Assembly (NCBI GenBank): GCA_947625305.1
Contig: CANQNW010000004.1
Coordinates: 1-64,000, forward strand
Length of the DNA stretch: 64,000 nt
Direction: 5' to 3'
Source of the DNA: Candidatus Gastranaerophilales bacterium
GTDB taxonomy: Bacteria; Cyanobacteriota; Vampirovibrionia; Gastranaerophilales; Gastranaerophilaceae
The translations under genes were made by a program, and so were the position numbers. Shown here one piece after another: positions 8,446 to 17,693 of the stretch (the first letter of the stretch is position 1; each line of letters starts with the position of its first letter). The notes below the pieces were generated by a model that worked only from the letters and a program-made list of their open reading frames with translations, ran no database searches and was not told the DNA's origin.

Positions 8446-11205
8446 TTATTTTATTTTCTTTAAAGATGAGATGAAATTATTATGTTCCACGTCACCATCT
8501 ACTTTAGTTAAAAAGACCTGACAATCTTTATCCTCCGCCTCTATATCGGGGAGCTGTTCAAGTTCTGCCGAATAGTAATTTGCGTCATTTCTGGATTTTA
8601 GCGGTATTCTATTTGCAAGACTATTTAAAGATAAGCTTCTTAAAAATCCTCCGACTCCTTTATGTTTGTTGCTGAATTTTGTATATATTCTCAATATTGC
8701 ATCGGAATTTTCCAAGTCGTATTTTCCTATTATGAATGCACTTAATTGAGGCGAATATGATTTTATCTTAATTAATTCTATCACATTATTTTTAAGTTTT
8801 AACTCACCCGTTATTTTGTCAAAATTACCTTCGGGGATATTAATAATATCTGAAAATATTGAAGGACTTATCATAGTAAGCGGATTTCTAAATACCGAGG
8901 CAAAATTTAAGACATATTGAACCAGTCCTACTTTTTGGATTGCACCGTTTGATACCAAAAATTTAATATTTCCGTTAAGTTTCAAGGAATCATCCGTATT
9001 TAATTCAATAAGCCCGCTTGCTTTTCCTGCTATTTCCCGTTTTAAGTTTAATATAGCGGTTGACATAATATCAGAATCTACTTCTTTTATGCCGAGGCGG
9101 ATATAATATTTATGATTTTTCAAGTCGCAGTTTACTTTTGCATTTGTCTGCCCGCCTGCTATATCGAACATATTTGAAGTAAGTTTAAATATTCCCTGCT
9201 TATCCAGCGACATATTTGCTTCCACGTTTGAAAAATTAATTTCGTTATAGCTTCCTTTTTGTATTTTTACTTTGGCATTTTCTATAATTAAATTAGTCGG
9301 GTCGAAAGCTAAATTGTTACTGTCATCATCAGATTCTATGTCGTCATTATTATAAGAGGCCTTTTGAACGGGGCTGTTTAATGCCCTCATTATCCTTGCT
9401 ATATTTATATCATCAACGACAAGAGATGTATTTTTAATTATAATCGGGAATACTATTTCATTTAAAATATTTCCGTTAAATTCCCAGCCGCATCTTCTGT
9501 ATTTACCGTTTGCTTCAACTTTAATAAGATTGTTTTCCGTATAAATTCTGCCCGATTTTAAAAACATTCTTTGAGGCGGGATTAATACTTTATCTGCCTG
9601 CAAATTTCCTTCTATTACGGGAACTCTGCCGGTATTTACATATCTCATATCACCGTAAAATTTACCTTTTTTAAACATCTTTTGTCCGATTAAGACATTT
9701 AAGAACTCACTAGGCAGAGGGTTTGGAATTTGAAACCCTAAATCCAAAATTTTTCCGTTTATTATATTTAAGTTGCCGTCCAGTGTAATTATCGGTTTTA
9801 CACCCTTTGTCTGTTTATTCAGTTCTTTTGCTATATAATATTTTATTGTTTCTATATTTAAAATATCGCCATTTAGATGAAGGTTAGCGGTTAAGGCTCT
9901 GTCATAATTTACGGGGCTTAAAGAAGCGCCTTCCACAAGGATATCATCGCCTTTTGCGATTTTACCCATTGCTGTTATATCTGTTTTGCTGCCTTCAACA
10001 TCAATAATTGTTTTAGATTGGCTTTTACCCTTTAGTGTTAAATTAACTCCCGTAGTTTTTGAAAGGTATTTAGAGAAAAAGTCATTTGTTAACAATGCTC
10101 TTAAAACAATATTTGTTTTCATTGTTTTTAAGTAGTCTTTAACAGTTCCCTCTAAAGACAATTCATTTGATTTTTTATTATCGTAATAACCCTTAAAATT
10201 TTGTAAAATAAGGTCATTACCTTTTAGAAGAACCGTTCCCGAATTAACAATAAAGGGCATTTCCGCTAAAGGAATAAGCTTAGCGCTGATTTTATTAAAT
10301 TTAATATCACCTGAAATGCCTGATTTTAACAGTTTTATATTAAAATCAAAGTCGCCGTTTAAATTTTTTAAAGGGCTTAAAGAGTCTTTTATGTTATTTT
10401 CAACAATATTTGTTTCTAAAAGTTTTATTAAATCGGGGATAAAAAACCTTTTTGCAAAAATATTTATTTCATAGTCATTTCTGTCAGCCTGTGCATTAAA
10501 AAACATTTTTGAATAATTTATTACGAGCGGACAGTTCTCAACATATATATGTTTATTTTTTATAACTATTTTATTATCGTCTTTTATTGATACATTAACT
10601 TTTTTGCTATCCTTAAAAATATCAGCATTGAGGTTAAAATGAACAAATCTTTCAATTTTTTCACGGTTATCAACATTTAAATCGTTTGCAGTTAATTCTA
10701 TTTTAGTAGTTTCTTGAGGGTAATAAACAATAAAGCTTTTATTTAAATACAAAACGGAATCATATAAATCTATAATCCAATCCGATTTTTTGTTTTGCTC
10801 TTGCTTTTCCCCTGCTGGAAATGCCTGCATTAATTTATTTACATCAGCATAAATATTATCAGCCCCAAAGCGGTCAACAACAATTACTTTTTTAAATATT
10901 TCATTAAAATTAAGAGCGCAGTCAAGTTTTGATATTTCAAGCAGTTTACTGTTATTTTTATTTAAAGAAATTAAATCTAAACCAAATTCAATTTTTGGAG
11001 AAAGGTAAGTTTTTAATTTCGGATTTTGTAAATCTATATCAATACCGACATACTTTTTCGCTGATTTTTCAACTGAAGATATTATAAATTCATTTGAAAC
11101 TAAAAAAGGAAACCCCTTGAGCCAGAAAGCCAAAATAAGCCCCGATAATATTAAAAGAGCAATTATTATTTTTAAAAATATTTTTATAACGGATTTTATC
11201 TTCAT
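8446..11205 (-). CDS. AsmA/TamB-like large membrane-anchored protein
   Basis: 919 aa from ATG at 11205, which begins MKIKSVIKIFLKIIIALLI; the longer frame to 11373 would overlap the divergent gene and is rejected. One N-terminal membrane segment (about 7-30) is followed by a long beta-rich periplasmic domain with AsmA-type C-terminal features (NGNIKFLVSNGAIQKVGLV; GELKLKNNVIELIKIKS). Relatives bridge inner and outer membranes or affect lipid transport and outer-membrane assembly, which fits a two-membrane cell. There is no clear Shine-Dalgarno; it diverges from the WG-repeat gene 22 bp away. The downstream partner is the SIMPL gene. Confidence 0.75.
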   Translation of the reverse strand: MKIKSVIKIFLKIIIALLILSGLILAFWLKGFPFLVSNEFIISSVEKSAKKYVGIDIDLQNPKLKTYLSPKIEFGLDLISLNKNNSKLLEISKLDCALNFNEIFKKVIVVDRFGADNIYADVNKLMQAFPAGEKQEQNKKSDWIIDLYDSVLYLNKSFIVYYPQETTKIELTANDLNVDNREKIERFVHFNLNADIFKDSKKVNVSIKDDNKIVIKNKHIYVENCPLVINYSKMFFNAQADRNDYEINIFAKRFFIPDLIKLLETNIVENNIKDSLSPLKNLNGDFDFNIKLLKSGISGDIKFNKISAKLIPLAEMPFIVNSGTVLLKGNDLILQNFKGYYDNKKSNELSLEGTVKDYLKTMKTNIVLRALLTNDFFSKYLSKTTGVNLTLKGKSQSKTIIDVEGSKTDITAMGKIAKGDDILVEGASLSPVNYDRALTANLHLNGDILNIETIKYYIAKELNKQTKGVKPIITLDGNLNIINGKILDLGFQIPNPLPSEFLNVLIGQKMFKKGKFYGDMRYVNTGRVPVIEGNLQADKVLIPPQRMFLKSGRIYTENNLIKVEANGKYRRCGWEFNGNILNEIVFPIIIKNTSLVVDDINIARIMRALNSPVQKASYNNDDIESDDDSNNLAFDPTNLIIENAKVKIQKGSYNEINFSNVEANMSLDKQGIFKLTSNMFDIAGGQTNAKVNCDLKNHKYYIRLGIKEVDSDIMSTAILNLKREIAGKASGLIELNTDDSLKLNGNIKFLVSNGAIQKVGLVQYVLNFASVFRNPLTMISPSIFSDIINIPEGNFDKITGELKLKNNVIELIKIKSYSPQLSAFIIGKYDLENSDAILRIYTKFSNKHKGVGGFLRSLSLNSLANRIPLKSRNDANYYSAELEQLPDIEAEDKDCQVFLTKVDGDVEHNNFISSLKKIK

Positions 11206-11215
11206 ACCAGCATGA

Positions 11216-11221
11216 TATAAT
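11216..11221 (+). promoter_or_regulatory. -10 box for a probable leaderless mRNA (WG-repeat gene)
   Basis: TATAAT at 11216-11221 with only 6 nt to the ATG at 11228 and no Shine-Dalgarno. Transcription would begin at or next to the A of the start codon. The -35 is not convincing. Confidence 0.5.
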
Positions 11222-11227
11222 AAAATT

Positions 11228-12109
11228 ATGAAAAAGTTATTAATATTTATTTTTATTATATTTTTTGCTTCTGCGGAAATTTCGTATGCCGATATTAAGA
11301 TAATCAGCGAAGAAAATAAATTCGGACTTTCGGATGAAAATAATAATATCCTTGTAAAGCCCGTATATAACAAAATTATAAGACTTGGCGATAAAGGATT
11401 TCTTGTTCAAAAGAAAGTTAAGTTCGGAATTATTAATGAAAACGGGGAAGTCCTTGTACCGATTAAATATAGGCACGTAGAAAGAGTTCTGGGCAAATAC
11501 GCAAAACTTGGGAATTATTCTGATTTCGGGCTGTATGATGAAACGGGATTTGCAATTATTCCGCCTGTTTATGATTCAATAGATTTACTTTTCGGCGGGA
11601 TGTTTTTAACATATAAAAATTTTAAATACGGGGTAACGGATTCAAAAGGGAAAGTATTGCTTGATAATCTTTTTGAAGATATATATATGCCAAAACCCAA
11701 CGTAATGAGGCTTTGCTATAAAGGGCAGTGGTATGAAATTGAGCAGGTTTCCGCAAAAACACTTACTCTGCCGGATGACGTAAAAACGGTTTCCGCAAAT
11801 CCGGATTATAAAGTATCAAGTTTAATGGTAAATACGGGGGTAGTCTCAGGGTATTCATTACTTACATTTACGGATTACATAATTAAATTATTATCGTCTA
11901 TTTCGCCTGCACACGAAGATACTATTGATGAATTAATGCTTTCGCAAGGGGCAGATACAGTAAATATTTTAATTAAATTCACATGGCTTCCGAAGTATCC
12001 GTTTGCATATGCAAGGAACTATTACAGACACTTAAGAAATCCTAACAACGGCCCTTTAAGTGATGTAAGACAAAATTTAATAAACAAGATTAAAAGAGAA
12101 GATGAATAA
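11228..12109 (+). CDS. Secreted WG-repeat protein
   Basis: 293 aa. A signal peptide (hydrophobic residues 3-17, cleavage near SYA-D) precedes about four WG-type repeats of roughly 35-40 residues, for example FGLSDENNNILVKPVYN and FGIINENGEVLVPIKY. The C-terminal 120 residues are alpha-rich and unrelated. WG repeats form beta scaffolds of unknown binding partner. A second member is at 23145. ATG at 11228 lacks a Shine-Dalgarno but sits 6 nt after TATAAT. Confidence 0.8.
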   Translation: MKKLLIFIFIIFFASAEISYADIKIISEENKFGLSDENNNILVKPVYNKIIRLGDKGFLVQKKVKFGIINENGEVLVPIKYRHVERVLGKYAKLGNYSDFGLYDETGFAIIPPVYDSIDLLFGGMFLTYKNFKYGVTDSKGKVLLDNLFEDIYMPKPNVMRLCYKGQWYEIEQVSAKTLTLPDDVKTVSANPDYKVSSLMVNTGVVSGYSLLTFTDYIIKLLSSISPAHEDTIDELMLSQGADTVNILIKFTWLPKYPFAYARNYYRHLRNPNNGPLSDVRQNLINKIKREDE

Positions 12110-12111
12110 CT

Positions 12112-13122
12112 TTATAATCCAAGCACATAAGCCCTGTCAAAAAAATCAAAATTAATATTATCTTTTTTACATCTGTCTCTTAAATAAACCAGTAATTCTT
12201 TTATGTAATCGGGAACATCTCCGTTATGCCTTATAAACCAGTGTTCCTCAATATCAGCCATCAGATATTTTACTCCCAGTTTATTCACGCATAAATCATA
12301 AAATTTATCTATTTCTTCTTTTGTATCATTAATTTTCGGAACAATAATATATTTAATTCCTAAAGCGCAAGGGTTATCTTCATGAACGGCTTTAGAATAT
12401 TTTTTTATTGTTTTAACAACATTGTTAAACTTATCAACCATTTTGATTTTTTTAAATACCTCCCTGCTCCCCGAATCAAGAGAAATAATTACTCGAATAC
12501 TGACTTTTTCATTATGTTTTAAAAATTTTTCAACCATTCTGCTGTATTTTATACCATTAGTATATAATGCAATATTACGATTACCATACTTTTCAAATAA
12601 TTTTAAGATACCATCGAAACTATTTAACAATAAGGGTTCACCATGCGCAAAAGATATAATTGAATCAGGTGCTTTTTCCAAATTATAAATTTTCTTTTTC
12701 AGCATTTCTTCCAGTAATTTAATAACCCCGTAATCTTTAGTATCTATTTTTGTACTAAGCGCAACAAAAGCATTACAATACATACATCTTGCATTACAAT
12801 GATTAGAATGTCCAATCCAAACAATATCAATATAATTATCAAAATCAGATGAATATTGATTTTCGGAATCTTCATCAAATTCTTCAATGTACCTGCAGCC
12901 TTTGCAAAAAGCAGGAATAATTCCATCTCTCATATCTTGGAGTAACTTTTTTTTCTTTGAAAAAACTTCTTCCCAATCAACTTTACTTTTTTTGGGTCCA
13001 TAGTAATTTATTATAAAATTTTGTTCTTCCCTTGCCTCAGGAGAATGAAAATATAAACAACAATGTCTGAACTCATTTAAGCCTATATATAATCCATGTG
13101 CTAAATATTTACATCTATACAT
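12112..13122 (-). CDS. Radical SAM protein, function unknown
   Basis: 336 aa from the second Met; the AGGAG lies 7 nt before it but only 1 nt before the first ATG (13128). The radical SAM cluster motif CNARCMYC (C111, C115, C118 counted from 13128) sits after a long N-terminal region that has two further Cys pairs (RHCC and FCKGC), possibly a second metal site. FAHGEPLL matches the GGE-type SAM site, with H in place of the first G. No SPASM cysteines are visible at the C-terminus. It follows nusA by 15 nt, but a functional link is not evident. Confidence 0.8.
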   Translation of the reverse strand: MYRCKYLAHGLYIGLNEFRHCCLYFHSPEAREEQNFIINYYGPKKSKVDWEEVFSKKKKLLQDMRDGIIPAFCKGCRYIEEFDEDSENQYSSDFDNYIDIVWIGHSNHCNARCMYCNAFVALSTKIDTKDYGVIKLLEEMLKKKIYNLEKAPDSIISFAHGEPLLLNSFDGILKLFEKYGNRNIALYTNGIKYSRMVEKFLKHNEKVSIRVIISLDSGSREVFKKIKMVDKFNNVVKTIKKYSKAVHEDNPCALGIKYIIVPKINDTKEEIDKFYDLCVNKLGVKYLMADIEEHWFIRHNGDVPDYIKELLVYLRDRCKKDNINFDFFDRAYVLGL

Positions 13123-13143
13123 TTTCATTCTCCTTAAATAGTA

Positions 13144-14379
13144 CTATTCTTCAATAGATTCTTGTTCTTGAGATATTTCATCGCCTTCAATATTAGCCAT
13201 ATCTTCTTCATCAACGGCATATTCTTCCTGTTCTCTAATTTCTTCAGCGATTTCATCAACTTCATCCTCCGAAGTTTCTTCAACATCGTCACTATGTTGT
13301 GTTTGAGGCGGATATTCCATTTTTGATGCTTGTGTTTCGCTTTTAATATCAATCTTCCAGCCTGTTAATTTATGAGCAAGTCTGACATTTTGTCCGTCAC
13401 GACCTATTGCCAAACTCAATTGATCATCAGGAACGATAACAAAAGCTTCTTTTGAATATTCATCATCCGCTAAAATATCAACCGATACTATTCTTGCGGG
13501 TGATAGTGCGTTAACGATGTATTCAACAGGATTATCAGAATATCTTACGATATCTATTTTTTCATTTTTTAATTCACCTATAATTGTTTGGATACGGCTG
13601 CCTCTTGGGCCAATGCATGCGCCGACGGAATCTACATCAGGGTCATTGCTTGTTACGGCTATTTTTGTTCTGTAGCCTGCTTCTCTTGAAATTGATTTTA
13701 TTTCTACAATTCCGTCTTCAATTTCGGGAACTTCAAGTTCAAAGAGTTCTCTTACAATTTCTGCATGGGCATGAGATACAATAACCTGCGGTAGTCTTGA
13801 TGTTTCTTTTACATTAAGTACAAAAACTCTGATTCTGTTGCCGGGTTTATAATATTCACCCGGGATTTGTTCTTTTTGAGGCATTATGGCATCAGTTTTT
13901 CCGATATTAACTATAACGTTTCTGTTTTCAACTCTTTGAATAATCCCTGTTGTAAGAGTACCTTTCTTTTCCATAAATTCATCAAGAACAAGTTTTCTTT
14001 CTGCCTCTCTAATTCTTTGAGTAATAACCTGTTTTGCGCTTTGTGCCGCAATACGGCCGAAGTTTTCAGGGGTTACTTCTATTTTAACTTCATCTTCAAG
14101 TTCAACTTCTTCGTCTATTTCTTTTGCATCTTTTAAAGATATTTCCAAATCAGGGTCTTCTACTTTTTTAACTACTGATTTTGTTCTGAAAACACCTATT
14201 TCGCCTGTTTGTTCATCAAGTATTGCTTCAACATTCGGTACTTCTTTTTGTTTTATATGTTTTTTATATGCAGTAACCATCGCATCACATAATGAGGCTA
14301 TAATTACATCTTTTGATATACCTTTTTCTCTTTCAAGTTCTTCGCAAGCTTCAAATAATGCTGTTCCGATTTTAATCAT
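13144..14379 (-). CDS. nusA: Transcription termination/antitermination factor NusA
   Basis: 411 aa from ATG 14379 (MIKIGTALFEACEELEREKG), chosen over 14400 because AGGAGA precedes it. An N-terminal polymerase-binding domain (to about 120) is followed by S1 (GIIQRVENRNVIVNIGKTDAIMP), KH1 (about 225-300) and KH2 with SLAIGRDGQNVRLAHKLTGW. The tail after about residue 345 is very acidic, with no AR2-type repeats. It follows rimP by 10 nt, the common rimP-nusA pair; the usual downstream ylxR-infB genes are absent here. Confidence 0.96.
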   Translation of the reverse strand: MIKIGTALFEACEELEREKGISKDVIIASLCDAMVTAYKKHIKQKEVPNVEAILDEQTGEIGVFRTKSVVKKVEDPDLEISLKDAKEIDEEVELEDEVKIEVTPENFGRIAAQSAKQVITQRIREAERKLVLDEFMEKKGTLTTGIIQRVENRNVIVNIGKTDAIMPQKEQIPGEYYKPGNRIRVFVLNVKETSRLPQVIVSHAHAEIVRELFELEVPEIEDGIVEIKSISREAGYRTKIAVTSNDPDVDSVGACIGPRGSRIQTIIGELKNEKIDIVRYSDNPVEYIVNALSPARIVSVDILADDEYSKEAFVIVPDDQLSLAIGRDGQNVRLAHKLTGWKIDIKSETQASKMEYPPQTQHSDDVEETSEDEVDEIAEEIREQEEYAVDEEDMANIEGDEISQEQESIEE

Positions 14380-14389
14380 CTTTCTTCTC

Positions 14390-14917
14390 CTATATTTCAC
14401 TCGAGTATAATTTTGCCGATAATATATTTTCTTTTTTTATTAAAATATTTTGTTTATCTTTGTATGTATAAACGGTTAATCCTTCATTTTCATCAAAATC
14501 AACTATTTTGGCAACAAACTGTTTTTCACCCGATTCATCAATACTCTCTTTAAGTTTTATATTTATGTCTTTTCCTTTAAAAATTAAATATTCCCTGTCT
14601 GATTTAATTTTTCTTTCCATTCCGGGAGAACTTACTTCAAGATAATATTTAAACGGAATAAGTTCCTCCAAAAAGTCCGATAAACTTCTTGAAACTCGTT
14701 CGCAATCATCAATCCCCACTTCTTTTTCCATAGAATAAATAAATATTCTAAGAAACCACCTGTGATTTTCTTTAACAAGTTCCACTTCAACGGGGACAAG
14801 GTTATAACGCATAAGAGTATTTTCTATAACGGGCATAATTTTTTCCATAATTTCCCGTTTGTTACAGTATTCAAAAGGAACGTCTTTTTCAGGTTTAGAG
14901 TATTTATCTTTTGCCAT
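14390..14917 (-). CDS. rimP: Ribosome maturation factor RimP
   Basis: 175 aa from ATG 14917 (MAKDKYSKPEKD), with AAGGA 8 nt before it; the ATG at 14938 lacks a site. Motifs: LVPVEVELVKENHRWFLRIFI, the GIDDCERVSRSLSDFLEE helix and YLEVSSPGMERKI, diagnostic of RimP, which helps assemble the 30S subunit. First gene of rimP-nusA. Confidence 0.95.
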   Translation of the reverse strand: MAKDKYSKPEKDVPFEYCNKREIMEKIMPVIENTLMRYNLVPVEVELVKENHRWFLRIFIYSMEKEVGIDDCERVSRSLSDFLEELIPFKYYLEVSSPGMERKIKSDREYLIFKGKDINIKLKESIDESGEKQFVAKIVDFDENEGLTVYTYKDKQNILIKKENILSAKLYSSEI

Positions 14918-14945
14918 ACAAACTTCCTTTCTACACATAACTAAA

Positions 14946-14971
14946 TAAAAAAGAAACGGTTTTCCGTTTCT
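14946..14971 (-). terminator. Rho-independent terminator after the ART-like gene
   Basis: Stem AGAAACGG (14952-14959) and CCGTTTCT (14964-14971) with a 4-nt loop; on the minus strand it is followed by six T then a T-rich run. It separates the gene at 15028 from rimP. Confidence 0.88.
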
Positions 14972-15027
14972 CTAATCAACATATTATTATAATAACATAA
15001 TATAATTTTTTTTAAAGTAAAGATTTA

Positions 15028-16779
15028 TTAAACTTCTTGTAAATATATTACATATCTTGCTCCGTTTTCGGGTTTTTGGGGATTACGCATAAATCTTTCC
15101 TCAACACTAAATTCTTCCCAGCCCTTATGAATAACTTTAAATTGAGTTCCCGCAGGGTACATTACCTCTCTATCTCCATATTTTCCTTCTACAAAATCAT
15201 ATGCTTTTGAAACTTGACTTTTTGGGTAAATTATTAATTTTACATTTTTATCCATAGAATAATCCGCAAATTCATTTTCACAATAGTTAAATTGTTTTGA
15301 ACAAGATTGTTGTCTGTCAAAAGTATATATTTCGCCCTCTTCAGGAATAGATTTTATATAATCATCTAATGTCATATAACCATCATATGGTTCATTAATA
15401 AATTGCATCCATCTTACAACAGGTTGATATAGACCACCCTTAAAGAAGAATTTTGAACTGTCATATCTCGGCATTGTTTGCAGAAAAGCTGTAATCATTT
15501 TTGGATTTTCTCTTGATCCTCCGCCTCTAATATATCTCTTTTTCCATTTATATGCTATATCTTCTAAAGGTGTGTCTTCAGGCAAATCAAATTCTTTTGC
15601 ATATTCTCTTCTTTCTTCATCTGTTATTTCTACTTTTTCAACAGGCACTTCATCCGTCAGCGAATATTCAAGATTATTTAATTTATCTTGTTTTATTTTT
15701 TCATCATTTTCCTTCTCTTGATTATATAAATTTCTTACTCGTTTAAAGTAGTCAAGGGAAGTTTCACTTTCTTCTTTTGAATTTGAATTCATAATATTTA
15801 TAATTTTATCAGACATCTGATTTATAATTTTTTCTTTTGCTAAAATGCCAGGATAAGAAATATATTCAGTAATGCAAGAAGATTTATCATTGTAAAAAGA
15901 CTTTAAAGTTTCCGAAAAAATACCGAATAATTTTTTGTAATCTGAAATTTCCATATTGTAATTACCGTTTTCAAGCATGTTTTCAATTTTATTTAATATG
16001 TCATCAGTATTTATTAATTCCAAATACCCGGTTAAAGCAAGTGAACTAACTTTAATAGAAATCCTTTTTTCATTTGCAAATACATCATTTTCTTCATAGC
16101 TTGTCGGAATAATATAACTTTTAAACTCTGAAAATAACTTTTCTTTATCATCATATGGTTTTATAACAGGTTCTTCAACAATTTCAGGCTCTGCAACAAT
16201 TTCGGGTTCTTTAGCAGTTTCAGGGACATTAACTTTTTCAATAAGAATTTCTTCTTCCTTATCTGCTATCTCCCTTATTTTATTCAAGCTATAAAGAGGA
16301 TTATTGGCATCATAGTATTTATTAAATAATTCATTTACTTTATCTATTCCGTATTCTTCCAAGATATATTCCGCAGTATTAAACTTTTGCGCAATATTTG
16401 TATCATAATAGCTATTTACATAGTCTGCTGTTTTTTGAAAATAGTCTTCTAAATCATATTCATTATTTTTTATTTTGACATTAAATGCCATAAATTGAGA
16501 ATCCTTTAGTTTCTCAATAAAAACATCAAGTTTATCACAATCCACGTTTCTTACAATGGCTGCAACAGAATCAGGTGAAATTTTTGATTTATACTTTTCT
16601 TTTAATGAAGAAATTAATGCTTCCCGCTTAATAATATCAACAACATTTATTTTAGTATTCGGGTTTGTATTTTTCTTACTTGAGGATACAAATTTATCAT
16701 TAGGATATTGAGCTAATTTAGTTATTGTGTGTATTTTATTCCCCAAATTAAAATTAACGGTTGAATTATTTATTTTCAT
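15028..16779 (-). CDS. Large protein with probable C-terminal ADP-ribosyltransferase domain
   Basis: 583 aa, no signal peptide. The N-terminal 200 residues are acidic and helical with a Glu/Pro/Val repeat (EPEIVAEPEIVEEPV); the middle is helical. The last 170 residues read like an R-S-E type ADP-ribosyltransferase: FFFKGGLY at the first-strand position, SCS (492-494) in the STS position after EIYTFDRQQ, and YGDREVMYPAGTQFKVI with Glu538 as the candidate catalytic Glu, closing with YVIYLQEV. The first-motif Arg appears to be Lys and the ExE motif is DxE, so activity is uncertain. It is a single gene with its own terminator. The call is from motif reading only. Confidence 0.55.
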   Translation of the reverse strand: MKINNSTVNFNLGNKIHTITKLAQYPNDKFVSSSKKNTNPNTKINVVDIIKREALISSLKEKYKSKISPDSVAAIVRNVDCDKLDVFIEKLKDSQFMAFNVKIKNNEYDLEDYFQKTADYVNSYYDTNIAQKFNTAEYILEEYGIDKVNELFNKYYDANNPLYSLNKIREIADKEEEILIEKVNVPETAKEPEIVAEPEIVEEPVIKPYDDKEKLFSEFKSYIIPTSYEENDVFANEKRISIKVSSLALTGYLELINTDDILNKIENMLENGNYNMEISDYKKLFGIFSETLKSFYNDKSSCITEYISYPGILAKEKIINQMSDKIINIMNSNSKEESETSLDYFKRVRNLYNQEKENDEKIKQDKLNNLEYSLTDEVPVEKVEITDEERREYAKEFDLPEDTPLEDIAYKWKKRYIRGGGSRENPKMITAFLQTMPRYDSSKFFFKGGLYQPVVRWMQFINEPYDGYMTLDDYIKSIPEEGEIYTFDRQQSCSKQFNYCENEFADYSMDKNVKLIIYPKSQVSKAYDFVEGKYGDREVMYPAGTQFKVIHKGWEEFSVEERFMRNPQKPENGARYVIYLQEV

Positions 16780-16833
16780 TTTATGTCCCCAATAAATTTG
16801 TAATATATATATAAAAAAATTTTTAATGAAAAA

Positions 16834-16861
16834 TTGCCTTGAAAATTAATTAATGTATAAT
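16834..16861 (+). promoter_or_regulatory. Promoter of the HD-domain gene
   Basis: TTGCCT (16834-16839), 16-nt spacer, TATAAT (16856-16861); the ATG at 16882 has AAGGA before it. Confidence 0.55.
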
Positions 16862-16881
16862 AATAAAAAGGATATAGCCAA

Positions 16882-17688
16882 ATGAAATCAGTAAAAGAAT
16901 CAGTAACGGAAACAAAAATATTTGAGAAGTTAAAGAACTACCCAAAATGTAAAGAGCTTGTAAAATATCTTTTTAATGATGTTGAACTGCAGGAAATGCA
17001 GGACTATGCAAATAATGTATCCATAAAAAGGCTTGGATTTAATGACCATGGGCCTGTTCATATGAGGCAGGTAGCCATTAATTCAATAAAAATGCTTAAA
17101 ATATTAAATGAAGCGAAAATTCCGACATCATTAGAGCAGGAAGAAATCGGGACATTCGAGGACAGTCTTTGCGCTGTTGTAATTGCAAGTTTAATGCACG
17201 ACTTAGGAATGATGGTTGGCAGGCAGGGACATGAAGAAATGTCTGTTATGCTTGCTCTGCCTTTAATTGATAAAACCTTAAACTCCATTTTTCCTGATGA
17301 TATCCATAAAAGAGTTGTAATAAAATCACTTGCGATAGAAGCTATTATAGGGCATATGTCATCAAGAAAAATCCACTCAATAGAGGCGGGAATACTTTTA
17401 ATAGCTGACGGATGTGATATGACTAAAGGCAGGGCAAGAATACCCATGGCTTTAAATACAACCCCTAAAGTCGGAGATATTCATAAATACTCTGCAAGTG
17501 CTATTACTAAAGTAAATATTCAGCACGGTGAAACAAAACCCATAAAAATAGATGTTGAAATGTCCGCTGAAGTTGGATTTTTCCAAATAGAAGAAGTTTT
17601 GCTTACAAAAGTAAATTCAAGCCCCGCTAAACAATTTATTGAATTATATGCAGGGGTAACGGGCGAAGAAAAAAAGAGATATTTATAA
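16882..17688 (+). CDS. HD-domain phosphohydrolase
   Basis: 268 aa. Metal-binding HD superfamily residues are in order: NDHGPVH (His56/His60), HD at 106-107 in LMHDLGMM, GHEEMS and GHMSS, then the conserved Asp in LLIADGCDMTKGR. Such enzymes cleave phosphate or phosphodiester bonds, often in nucleotides; the substrate cannot be told from sequence. It runs convergently with the coiled-coil gene, stop codons 5 nt apart. Confidence 0.82.
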   Translation: MKSVKESVTETKIFEKLKNYPKCKELVKYLFNDVELQEMQDYANNVSIKRLGFNDHGPVHMRQVAINSIKMLKILNEAKIPTSLEQEEIGTFEDSLCAVVIASLMHDLGMMVGRQGHEEMSVMLALPLIDKTLNSIFPDDIHKRVVIKSLAIEAIIGHMSSRKIHSIEAGILLIADGCDMTKGRARIPMALNTTPKVGDIHKYSASAITKVNIQHGETKPIKIDVEMSAEVGFFQIEEVLLTKVNSSPAKQFIELYAGVTGEEKKRYL

Positions 17689-17693
17689 CTTAA

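Noticed and set aside
11206-11373. N-terminal extension of the AsmA-like gene
   Set aside because: It would overlap the divergent WG-repeat gene and lacks a signal-like start; the ATG at 11205 gives a clean membrane segment.
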